From the NCBI GenBank assembly GCA_028715585.1, contig JAQURN010000094.1, forward strand, positions 1-5,389: a stretch of 5,389 nt of DNA, written 5' to 3'. The DNA comes from Actinomycetota bacterium. GTDB lineage: Bacteria > Actinomycetota > Geothermincolia > Fen-727 > JAQURN01. Numbering within the stretch: the stretch's first letter is position 1; each line of letters begins with the position of its first letter. The position numbers and the translations under genes are program-made. Shown in pieces: positions 1-5,354 of this stretch. The notes below the pieces were generated by a model. That model saw nothing but the letters and a program-made list of their open reading frames with translations, was not told the DNA's origin and made no database searches.

Positions 1-80
1 TCAACTTCGCAAGCCTGGCCTATGACTATGGGACCTGAGCTTATTATCATTATCCTTTCGATGTCACTTCTGCGCGGCAT
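1..80 (-). CDS. carB: Carbamoyl-phosphate synthase large subunit, N-terminal fragment
   Basis: Only the first 26 codons are in the window; the gene runs off the left edge. The large subunit makes carbamoyl phosphate from ammonia (passed on by CarA), bicarbonate and two ATP, in the cytoplasm. The fragment begins MPRRSDIERIMII and continues SSGPIVIGQACEV, matching the CarB start in which a GxGPIVIGQACEFDYSG motif opens the first preATP-grasp domain. The usual Gly-Ala before GPIVIG is Ser-Ser here. The ATG at 80-78 lies three bases after the carA stop. A GGAG at 92-89, inside the last carA codons, is 8 bases upstream, so translation is probably coupled to carA. Identity is secure from the conserved motif and the position after carA; nothing can be said about the rest of the protein. 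Confidence 0.95.
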   Translation of the reverse strand, partial: MPRRSDIERIMIISSGPIVIGQACEV

Positions 81-83
81 GTA

Positions 84-1241
84 TCAAACTCCGTGACAAA
101 TTCGGGTTCTTTGCCATCGTTCCATTAAATCTATAAAATCGGAAAAAAGATGGGCAGAATCATGTGGTCCTGGAGAAGCCTCTGGGTGATACTGGACGGA
201 AAATGCTCCCACTTCCTCGCACCTCAAGCCCTCTACCGTGCCGTCATTGAGGTTTGAGTGGGTGATTTGGACCTTTCCGTACGGGCTCCCCTCCAAAGAT
301 GAGCCTTCGATCACGAAACCGTGATTCTGAGCTGTTATCTCCACCTTCCTGGTTTCGAGATTCATGACCGGTTGGCCTCCGCCCCTGTGTCCAAACTTTA
401 GCTTATAAGTCCTTCCCCCAAGGGCAAGCCCCAGCAACTGGTGCCCCAGGCATATCCCAAATATCGGAACCTTTCCTAGGATTTCCCTCACTGCCAGGGT
501 GGCGTAAGTCACCGCCGCCGGGTCTCCAGGACCATTCGACAGAAAAACGCCGTGGGGCGAGAGGTCAAGCACCTCCTCGGCAGGCGTAGTGGCTGGAACT
601 ATCTTTACCTTGCATCCAAGGTTTCCCAGGATGCGAAGGGCGCTCTTCTTTATCCCGAAGTCGTATGCCACAACCAAAAAACCTTCCTCGCCTTTCCCAT
701 TCCACTGGTAGGGCGCCTCGCATGTAACGTCTTTTACGAGGTCTCTTCCCACAAGCCCAGGGGAAAGATTGACACGCTCGAGAAGGCTCATTGGGTCATC
801 TTCCTCGGTGCTCAAGCCGGCTTTCATAACTCCGTAGGAGCGAATGTGACGCGTGAGCATCCTGGTATCTATCCCCTCCATCCCGATAACTTTGTGCCTT
901 AAAAGAAAGGAGTCCAAACTTTCCACGGAGCGACAGTTGCTGTGTATCCTCGAGGACTCTCGAACTATGAACCCACCCATCCAGACTTGGTTCGACTCCA
1001 TATCTTCGGGGTTCGTGCCATAGTTGCCAATGAGAGGATAGGTCATCGTGACCATCTGACCCGCATAGGATGGGTCGGTAAGAATCTCCTGGTAGCCCGT
1101 CATGCTGGTGTTGAAACATACCTCCCCGAAAAACTCGCCCTCCGCCCCAAAATTCCTTCCTGTAAAATAAGTTCCATCCTCCAGAACAAGCAAAGCGCGT
1201 TTTCTTCCTTCAAGCCCCGGGGAAGACTTCCCCTCTTTCAA
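84..1241 (-). CDS. carA: Carbamoyl-phosphate synthase small (glutaminase) subunit
   Basis: CarA hydrolyses glutamine and passes ammonia through a tunnel to CarB. The N-terminal domain shows LVLEDGTYFTG and the family block NTSMTGYQEILTDPSYAGQ. The C-terminal class I glutamine amidotransferase domain has SNGPGDP, the nucleophile cysteine in GICLGHQLLGLALGG (Cys264 with this start) and the His-Glu pair in SVQYHPEASPGPHD (His352, Glu354). No ATG is available. I chose TTG at 1241-1239 because AAGGGAGGG at 1256-1248 sits 7 bases upstream, giving 385 residues. A TTG at 1259 has no SD site. A TTG at 1193 begins closer to the usual family start and has a weaker GGAAG upstream. The chosen start lies inside the last codons of pyrC (32-base overlap). 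Function is certain; the exact start is moderately supported. Confidence 0.93.
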   Translation of the reverse strand: MKEGKSSPGLEGRKRALLVLEDGTYFTGRNFGAEGEFFGEVCFNTSMTGYQEILTDPSYAGQMVTMTYPLIGNYGTNPEDMESNQVWMGGFIVRESSRIHSNCRSVESLDSFLLRHKVIGMEGIDTRMLTRHIRSYGVMKAGLSTEEDDPMSLLERVNLSPGLVGRDLVKDVTCEAPYQWNGKGEEGFLVVAYDFGIKKSALRILGNLGCKVKIVPATTPAEEVLDLSPHGVFLSNGPGDPAAVTYATLAVREILGKVPIFGICLGHQLLGLALGGRTYKLKFGHRGGGQPVMNLETRKVEITAQNHGFVIEGSSLEGSPYGKVQITHSNLNDGTVEGLRCEEVGAFSVQYHPEASPGPHDSAHLFSDFIDLMERWQRTRICHGV

Positions 1242-2541
1242 AGACGACCCTCCCTTCAAAAATAGTGGACTGGACTCTCCCTTTTAACTCCCACCCCAAA
1301 AAGGGGCTGTTCTTGGAGCGCGACCTAAAACCCTCGGGTTTGACAGTCCATTTCTCATCGGCATTGAACACAACAAAATTTGCGATGTCGCCCTCGGCAA
1401 GGGTTGTGGAATAACCCCATCTTTCCATCCCTGTAATCCTCGCCGGAGAAATTGTAAGTTTCGCGATAGCCTCCTCTAGAGAGAGAATGCCAGAATCCAC
1501 CAGTTTCGTAACCACCAAGCCAAGCGAGGTCTCTAGCCCTATCACGCCAAAAGGAGCCTTCTCGAATTCCACCTCTTTCTCGTGAGGGGCATGAGGAGCG
1601 TGGTCGGTGGCTATCACGTCAATCGTTCCGTCGGCAAGCCCCTCTAAGACGGCTTTGACGTCTTGAGCCGAGCGCAAAGGCGGATTTACCTTCAGGTTGG
1701 TATCGTAGGAGGTAAGAAGAGCTGAATCCGTAAGAGAAAAATGGTGAGGGGTGACCTCCGCGCTCACCAAAACGCCCCTCTTTTTCGCCTCCCTAACCAG
1801 CTCAACGGAGGCGGCGGTGGAGACATGCGCGATGTGCAACCGCGCGGAAGCCTTCTCCGCAAGGCAAATGTCCCTGAAGACGGAAATCTCCTCCGCCTCC
1901 GGGGGAATTCCCTCGAGCCCAAGAGAGGTGGAAAAATAAGACTCGTTCATCTGCCCTCCGCGGCTCAAGCTCTTATCTTCGCAGTGGGAAATTATCAAGC
2001 CGCCAAGGGTAGCGGCGTATTCCATCGCCCTTAGCATAACTTCAGAATCTGACACAGAGTTGCCGTCATCGCTAAAACAGGTCACATTTGCGCCGCACCT
2101 TGCCATCTCAGACATGGGAGCGAGATTCTTTCCGTCCGTTCCCACGGTAATCGCTCCATGGGGAAGCACCATCGAGAGACCGACTTCCTTCCCCCTCGCA
2201 AAGACATATTGCGCTACCGCCTGGTTGTCTATGGGGGGGTCTGTATTGGGCATGCAAAATACAGCCGTATATCCTCCGGCGCAGGCAGCTTCACTTCCAC
2301 TCTCAATGTCTTCTTTGTATTCAAAGCCGGGTTCTCTCAAGTGGGCATGCATCTCAACAAATCCAGGGGCAACTAGGCAGTCACGCGCGTCTATCACCCT
2401 CCCCCGGCTGGAAATCCCCCTACCTACCCCAGCTATCCTCTCTCCCCTTATGAGGATATCCCCCTCCGCGCGCAAGCCCCCAGGACAGCCGAGAAGCCGC
2501 CCTCCCTTAACGAGTATCTCCTCGTCCTTCACGTCTTTCAT
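1210..2541 (-). CDS. pyrC: Dihydroorotase (class I)
   Basis: Zinc amidohydrolase that cyclises N-carbamoyl-aspartate to dihydroorotate, the third step to UMP. The 443-residue frame has the family's metal and substrate sites: HAHLREPG (His65, His67, Arg69), the metal-bridging aspartate in CFSDDGNSV (residues 158/159), ISHCED (His186), IAHVST (His239), the PPLR substrate segment (287-290) and ATDHAPH (catalytic Asp313, His314). These fit the longer class I (Bacillus/Aquifex-like) enzymes rather than the shorter E. coli type. The residue two before the HxH motif is Glu where Asp is usual (VEMHAH rather than VDxHVH). The ATG at 2541-2539 was chosen over an upstream TTG at 2571 because GAAGGA stands 7 bases before it and it avoids overlap with pyrB, which ends 13 bases earlier. 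The C-terminus overlaps the carA start. Confidence 0.95.
   Translation of the reverse strand: MKDVKDEEILVKGGRLLGCPGGLRAEGDILIRGERIAGVGRGISSRGRVIDARDCLVAPGFVEMHAHLREPGFEYKEDIESGSEAACAGGYTAVFCMPNTDPPIDNQAVAQYVFARGKEVGLSMVLPHGAITVGTDGKNLAPMSEMARCGANVTCFSDDGNSVSDSEVMLRAMEYAATLGGLIISHCEDKSLSRGGQMNESYFSTSLGLEGIPPEAEEISVFRDICLAEKASARLHIAHVSTAASVELVREAKKRGVLVSAEVTPHHFSLTDSALLTSYDTNLKVNPPLRSAQDVKAVLEGLADGTIDVIATDHAPHAPHEKEVEFEKAPFGVIGLETSLGLVVTKLVDSGILSLEEAIAKLTISPARITGMERWGYSTTLAEGDIANFVVFNADEKWTVKPEGFRSRSKNSPFLGWELKGRVQSTIFEGRVVFERGEVFPGA
1248..1256 (-). promoter_or_regulatory. Ribosome binding site deciding the carA start
   Basis: AAGGGAGGG lies in the pyrC coding region, 7 bases (counted from its GGAGG core) before a TTG at 1241-1239. 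It is the best SD match near the carA N-terminus and argues against the longer frame from TTG 1259, for which no SD is visible. Being inside pyrC, it implies that pyrC translation and carA initiation influence each other. Confidence 0.6.
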
Positions 2542-2554
2542 GATGCTTTCCTTC

Positions 2555-3505
2555 TCACTGTTCCCTCTCAAACCGCTCCGAGGAAACGCTCCCAGAAAGG
2601 AGCTTGTATAAAACCGCCATTCTCACCGCTACCCCTGCGGCGACCTGCCCCGCGATGGAAGGCTCCACCTCGTCGGCAACGGATGAGGCTATCTCCACTC
2701 CCCTGTTCATAGGACCTGGATGCATAACCAGGGGCTTCTTCTCGAGCTTATCCCACCTCTTCTCGCTCAAGCCATAGTTTTCGTGGTATTCCTCGAGAGA
2801 AGGAAACCTTGGTCCCTCTATCCGTTCCGCTTGAACTCGAAGCAGGTAGAGCACATCACACCAGCCGAGTGCCTCGTCTAACGAGACAGTCGTCTCGACG
2901 CCGAACTCCTCGATGCCAGCGGGAAGAAGCGTTCTGGGGGCGCATAGCAAAACTTTCGAGCCGACTTTATTAAGGGCAAGGATATTGCTCCTAGCGACGC
3001 GGGAGTGCTCTATATCCCCCACGATTGCCACCTTCAAACCTTCCAGACCGCCCATTCTCTCGCGCATCACATACAGGTCAAGCAAAGCCTGAGTGGGGTG
3101 CTCGTGCATCCCGTCCCCGGCGTTAATAACGCTACAGTCAACCCACTTGGTAAGCATCTGAGGCGCCCCAGAGCTTTGATGACGCACTACCACCGCGTCA
3201 GCTCCCATGGAAAAAATCGTTTTGGCGGTGTCCTTGAGGCTTTCGCCCTTTACGATGCTAGATGTGCCAGACGAGAAGTTCACAACATCGGCGCTCAAGC
3301 GCTTTGCCGCAAGCTCGAAAGACATCCTCGTTCTGGTGCTTGGCTCGAGGAAAAGGTTGACTATAGTCTTTCCCCTCAAAGCGGGAACCTTCTTTACTGG
3401 CCTCCTCAAAACCTCGGCAAAAGAGCTGGCAAGGCTCAAAATGCCTGAAATTTCATCCTTTGAAAGATCGGCTATAGAAATCAGGTTCTTTGCTTCACCT
3501 GCCAT
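2555..3505 (-). CDS. pyrB: Aspartate carbamoyltransferase catalytic subunit
   Basis: Transfers the carbamoyl group from carbamoyl phosphate to aspartate, the committed step of UMP synthesis. The 316-residue protein is normal length. The carbamoyl-phosphate loop EPSTRTRMSFE is at 54-64 (Ser56, Thr57, Arg58, Thr59), the loop lysine in SSIVKGES is Lys86, RHQSSGAP starts at Arg108, GDGMHEHPTQALLD spans 130-143 (His134), the aspartate-binding arginine in LLRVQ is Arg223, and HPGPMNRGVE is at 262-271. It is a stand-alone catalytic chain of the kind found with pyrR and pyrC; no pyrI regulatory-chain gene is present here, so control is probably at the RNA level through PyrR. The ATG at 3505-3503 is preceded by AAGGA with 7-base spacing. 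A 35-base gap separates it from pyrR, and a tiny ORF in that gap ends directly against its start codon. Confidence 0.97.
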   Translation of the reverse strand: MAGEAKNLISIADLSKDEISGILSLASSFAEVLRRPVKKVPALRGKTIVNLFLEPSTRTRMSFELAAKRLSADVVNFSSGTSSIVKGESLKDTAKTIFSMGADAVVVRHQSSGAPQMLTKWVDCSVINAGDGMHEHPTQALLDLYVMRERMGGLEGLKVAIVGDIEHSRVARSNILALNKVGSKVLLCAPRTLLPAGIEEFGVETTVSLDEALGWCDVLYLLRVQAERIEGPRFPSLEEYHENYGLSEKRWDKLEKKPLVMHPGPMNRGVEIASSVADEVEPSIAGQVAAGVAVRMAVLYKLLSGSVSSERFEREQ

Positions 3506-3527
3506 TCAATCATCCTTCCCAGGCGGG

Positions 3528-3550
3528 GCTTTCTTACTCATCAAGAAAGC
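3528..3550 (-). other. Hairpin across the pyrR stop codon
   Basis: An 8-bp perfect inverted repeat, GCTTTCTT and AAGAAAGC, with a 7-base loop holds the pyrR TGA. It is followed by C-rich sequence rather than a T tract, so it is not an intrinsic terminator. It may influence ribosome behaviour or mRNA stability between pyrR and pyrB, but no function can be assigned. Confidence 0.35.
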
Positions 3551-4089
3551 TCTCCCTCGCCTATTTCCACCATATCCACTCCGTCAACTTCCTCGAGGGA
3601 AACTTTCACCCTCTCTTCACCAGCCGTGGGGATATTCTTGCCCACATAATCAGCCCTTATGGGAAGCTCGCGATGTCCTCTGTCAATCAATACCGCGAGC
3701 TGGATTACCTTAGGCCTTCCAAAATCGGTAATCGCATCCAGGGCAGCCCTGGTGGTTCTTCCCGTGTAGAGAACGTCATCCACTATGATGACTTTTTTAT
3801 CGGTCACGTCGAAATCGAGATTGGTAACGCCAACATCAGGGGTAGGCCTTATCGAGATGTCATCCCTGTAAAGCGAGACGTCGAGCTCCCCGATGTCAAC
3901 CTTCCCGCCCTCTATCTCCTCGATAGCGCGCGCAATCCTCCTGGCAAGATGGACTCCCCTTGTCCTCACGCCGATGAGGGCAATCCCTTCGGAGCCCTTG
4001 TTCCTCTCCAGTATCTCGTGGGCAACCCGTTTCAATATCCTCTGGATATCATCGCTATCGAGTATCTTTGCCCGCGCCCTAAAACCCAT
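3541..4089 (-). CDS. pyrR: PyrR: pyr mRNA-binding attenuation protein / uracil phosphoribosyltransferase
   Basis: PyrR binds a stem-loop in pyr mRNA when charged with UMP (or UTP) and lowers operon expression; many members also convert uracil and PRPP to UMP. The 182-residue frame covers the whole family. It shows [12 protein letters not shown] near the start, HEILERNKG (about 24-32), GVRTRG (40-45), SLYRDDIS (72-79), the PRPP motif [13 protein letters not shown] (100-112) and [20 protein letters not shown] (136-155). The ATG at 4089-4087 gives a normal family length and N-terminus, with GGTGG 5 bases upstream. The same frame stays open to an ATG at 4155, but that would add 22 atypical residues encoded by the terminator hairpin and has no SD. 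The gene lies directly behind its own predicted RNA target, implying autoregulation, and its first 11 bases overlap the leader ORF. Confidence 0.95.
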   Translation of the reverse strand: MGFRARAKILDSDDIQRILKRVAHEILERNKGSEGIALIGVRTRGVHLARRIARAIEEIEGGKVDIGELDVSLYRDDISIRPTPDVGVTNLDFDVTDKKVIIVDDVLYTGRTTRAALDAITDFGRPKVIQLAVLIDRGHRELPIRADYVGKNIPTAGEERVKVSLEEVDGVDMVEIGEGELS

Positions 4090-4174
4090 TGCAACCACCG
4101 CGAGCGATAACGCACAGACAAAAGAAAAGCCTCCCCGTTCTTCGAGAAGGCACATTTCTTTTTTTCTCTTTCAC
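4079..4174 (-). CDS. Putative leader peptide ORF preceding pyrR
   Basis: A 31-codon frame starts with GTG at 4174-4172 and ends with TAG at 4081-4079, 8 bases beyond the first base of the pyrR ATG. Its SD AAGGGAGG (4189-4182) is strong and 7 bases away. The peptide begins [15 protein letters not shown], is strongly basic at the N-terminus, has a short LFFCLCVIA segment and ends ARGGCNGF. I know of no family for it. What stands out is its position: it starts just after the PyrR binding loop, its SD shares AAGGG with that loop, and its codons run through the terminator stem and U tract. Ribosomes on it would disturb the terminator and then deliver themselves to the overlapping pyrR start. It could equally be a chance frame, since the peptide itself shows no recognisable feature. 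Confidence 0.45.
   Translation of the reverse strand: MKEKKRNVPSRRTGRLFFCLCVIARGGCNGF
4120..4151 (-). terminator. Rho-independent terminator of the pyr attenuator
   Basis: The arms GCCTTCTC (4151-4144) and GGGGAGGC (4136-4129) form an 8-bp stem with two G-U pairs and a 7-base loop GAAGAAC. It is followed at once by TTTTCTTTTG in the transcript. It sits between the PyrR binding loop and pyrR, where the attenuator terminator of pyr leaders is expected. GAGAGGC of the binding loop (4200-4194) can alternatively pair with the 5' arm GCCTTCTC with one bulged U, giving a possible antiterminator. Confidence 0.8.
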
Positions 4175-4184
4175 TTTCTTTCCT

Positions 4185-4216
4185 CCCTTGCCAGCCTCTC
4201 AGGACCGACTTAAAGG
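4185..4216 (-). promoter_or_regulatory. PyrR binding loop (anti-antiterminator) in pyr leader RNA
   Basis: The transcript contains GGUCCUGAGAGGCU (4207-4194), matching the PyrR consensus ARUCCNGNGAGGYU except for its first base. It folds as expected: hexaloop CUGAGA, an upper stem of GUCGGUC with GGCUGGC (7 pairs, several G-U), an AA bulge on the 5' side, and a lower stem of CCUUU with AAGGG. The bulge and lower stem are known features of Bacillus PyrR sites and were not used to find this one, which strengthens the call. By family knowledge, UMP-bound PyrR would stabilise this hairpin, favouring the downstream terminator. The 3' strand AAGGG is also part of the leader ORF SD. Confidence 0.88.
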
Positions 4217-4224
4217 TTTTTCAA

Positions 4225-4253
4225 AGGATAACACCTCTCACCGGCGAAGGCAA
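4225..4253 (-). promoter_or_regulatory. Candidate pyr operon promoter inside the nusB 3' end
   Basis: TTGCCT (4253-4248) and TATCCT (4230-4225), each 4 of 6 to sigma-70 consensus, are separated by exactly 17 bases. Transcription would start near the A run at 4221-4217, immediately before the first paired base of the PyrR binding loop (4216). The spacing and the fit to the leader are persuasive; the hexamers are only average. Read-through from efp-nusB may also feed the operon, as no terminator separates nusB from the leader. Confidence 0.5.
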
Positions 4254-4681
4254 GCGCGTGTGCACTTTCCGGCGGCTATATCCCTTTCGATTCTGCCCAG
4301 GATACCGTTTATAAACTTTCGCGAATCCTCTCCACAGTAAGTTTTCGCCAGGTTGACCGCCTCGTTTATGGTGGAGCCAGAAGGAACGTCATCCATGCAC
4401 AGCAACTCGAAAGCCGCCATTCTCAAGATATTTCTATCAAGCCCACCCATCCGCCCAACCTCCCATCCACAGGAGTACTTTCCAATCAATTCGTCAATGG
4501 CATCCCGTTTTTTCTCGACTCCACGCACCAGCTTCATTCCGAATTCGCCAGGGGTGTTTTCGCCCGCCCTTTTTTTAGCGAGGAGCGCTTCCTCAGACGA
4601 GCAGCCACGGATATCCATCTCGAACAGAAGCATCAAGGCGCGCCGCCTCTCGGCACCCCTCTTGGTTTTTCCTCCTACCAT
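4238..4681 (-). CDS. nusB: Transcription antitermination factor NusB
   Basis: NusB is an all-helical RNA-binding protein that, with NusE (S10), binds boxA of rRNA leaders and supports processive antitermination. The 147-residue protein is of normal size. An Arg-rich start (KTKRGAERRRALMLLFEMD) corresponds to the RNA-binding first helix. The C-terminal half has the family signature: DRNILRMAAFELL (82-94), INEAVNLAKTY (105-115) and GEDSRKFINGILGRI (117-131). The final residues, KCTRACLRR, are a basic extension. The ATG at 4681-4679 has GAGGGG 6 bases upstream. efp ends 19 bases before, so the two are probably co-transcribed, an association common in Actinobacteria and Firmicutes. The 3' end appears to host the pyr promoter. 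Confidence 0.95.
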   Translation of the reverse strand: MVGGKTKRGAERRRALMLLFEMDIRGCSSEEALLAKKRAGENTPGEFGMKLVRGVEKKRDAIDELIGKYSCGWEVGRMGGLDRNILRMAAFELLCMDDVPSGSTINEAVNLAKTYCGEDSRKFINGILGRIERDIAAGKCTRACLRR

Positions 4682-4700
4682 GCCAAACCCCTCAAGCGAA

Positions 4701-5258
4701 TTAGACGCGCTCTATGTATTCGCCGCTCCTGGTATCAACTTTGACTGTGTCACCTTCTTCAACGAAAAGTGGAACCTGCAAGCGAAACCCCGTCTCCAAA
4801 ACAACAGGCTTTGTGGCTCCGCTAGTAGTATCTCCCTTGAGCCACGGCTCCGCCTCCTTAACCTCAAGGAGGACGGCAGAAGGAAGCTCGATAGAAATTG
4901 GCTTTCCCTCGTGAACATAGACGTCCACCTCCAAGTTCTCGCCGAGGAAGAACGCATCATCGCCAACAACATCGCCAGGGATGGTTACCTGCTCGAAGGT
5001 TTCCATGTCCATAAAGACGAAATCATCTCCATCGGGGTAGAGGTATTGCATGCGCCTGTGGGAGAGCAGCACCTCGTCGAACTTCTCCCCCGCCCTGAAC
5101 GTTCTCTCTAAAACCGCGCCGGTCTCTACGTTCTTAAGCCTCGTTCTCACGAACGCCCCGCCTTTGCCTGGCTTGACATGCTGAAACTCTACGAGGCGAA
5201 AAAGATTGCCCTCCAGCTTGAGCACAAGACCTTTTCTGAAATCGCTCGTTGATATTAT
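4701..5258 (-). CDS. efp: Translation elongation factor P, apparent ATA start
   Basis: EF-P binds ribosomes stalled on polyproline between the P and E sites and stimulates peptide-bond formation. Read from ATA at 5258-5256 the protein has 185 residues, the usual family length, and begins (M)ISTSDFRKGLVLKLEG as family members do. Domain I carries EFQHVKPGKGGAFVRT with the loop-tip lysine at 32, the site modified in several species; no modification enzyme is in the window. TFRAGEKF, MQYLYPDGDDFVFMD, the TEP-like region EPWLKGDT and the C-terminal VPLFVEEGDTVKVDTRSGEYIERV follow, so all three beta-barrel domains are present. In frame, a TAA at 5264-5262 limits the start. The only standard start codon nearby, GTG at 5225, would remove 11 conserved residues and has a poor SD. 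AGGAGG lies 8 bases before the ATA. Function is certain; the start codon is unusual. Confidence 0.9.
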   Translation of the reverse strand: MISTSDFRKGLVLKLEGNLFRLVEFQHVKPGKGGAFVRTRLKNVETGAVLERTFRAGEKFDEVLLSHRRMQYLYPDGDDFVFMDMETFEQVTIPGDVVGDDAFFLGENLEVDVYVHEGKPISIELPSAVLLEVKEAEPWLKGDTTSGATKPVVLETGFRLQVPLFVEEGDTVKVDTRSGEYIERV

Positions 5259-5272
5259 TTGTTATACCTCCT
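5256..5272 (-). promoter_or_regulatory. efp ribosome binding site with ATA start codon
   Basis: A full-consensus AGGAGG (5272-5267) is followed by TATAACAA and then ATA ATA TCA ACG. No ATG, GTG or TTG occurs in any frame within about 25 bases after the SD. Spacing of 8 bases and the family alignment both single out the first ATA. Either AUA is used, or an ATG has been changed to ATA by mutation or sequence error. Confidence 0.65.
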
Positions 5273-5325
5273 TACCCTTGACCTCAAACCTTGCCTAATC
5301 TTGCCACAGACAAGGCACTTTCGAT

Positions 5326-5354
5326 ATTATCTCTCGAGAGCGCTATCTTGTCTT
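5326..5354 (-). promoter_or_regulatory. Candidate efp-nusB promoter
   Basis: AAGACA (5354-5349, 4 of 6 to TTGACA) and GATAAT (5331-5326, 5 of 6 to TATAAT) are separated by 17 bases, placing a start site near 5319 and a leader of about 60 bases. The spacer ends in the perfect 10-base palindrome CTCTCGAGAG (5340-5331), whose last base is the first base of the -10 element; it may be an operator. The rest of the stretch from 5273 to 5389 shows no gene that I can support. Confidence 0.45.

Noticed and set aside
1210..2571. PyrC starting at TTG 2571
   Set aside because: It overlaps the end of pyrB, and the ten added residues do not resemble the family start. The ATG at 2541 has GAAGGA at 7 bases.
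3528..3550. Intrinsic terminator at the end of pyrR
   Set aside because: The hairpin is perfect but followed by a C-rich run with no U tract, and pyrB follows closely in the same operon.
3490..4110. Plus-strand open frame opposite pyrR (206 codons), and a similar one at 2060-2611 opposite pyrC
   Set aside because: Both are complementary to strongly conserved coding sequence and have no protein family features.
3541..4155. Longer PyrR starting at ATG 4155 (204 residues)
   Set aside because: It has no correctly spaced SD, the extra 22 residues do not resemble PyrR N-termini, and they are encoded by the terminator hairpin and U tract. ATG 4089 gives the normal family length.
4156..4180. UTP-sensing U-rich pause tract of the enteric pyrBI type in the leader
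   Set aside because: The stretch before the terminator is A/G-rich in the transcript, not U-rich, so the classical pyrBI pause signal is absent.
4353..5111. Long plus-strand open frame opposite nusB and efp (252 codons)
   Set aside because: It is antisense to two clearly conserved genes, has no recognisable domain and no supporting SD or promoter. It is a shadow frame.
4701..5225. EF-P starting at GTG 5225
   Set aside because: It would delete 11 conserved N-terminal residues and leave the consensus AGGAGG at 5272-5267 unused. Kept only as the fallback if ATA cannot initiate.
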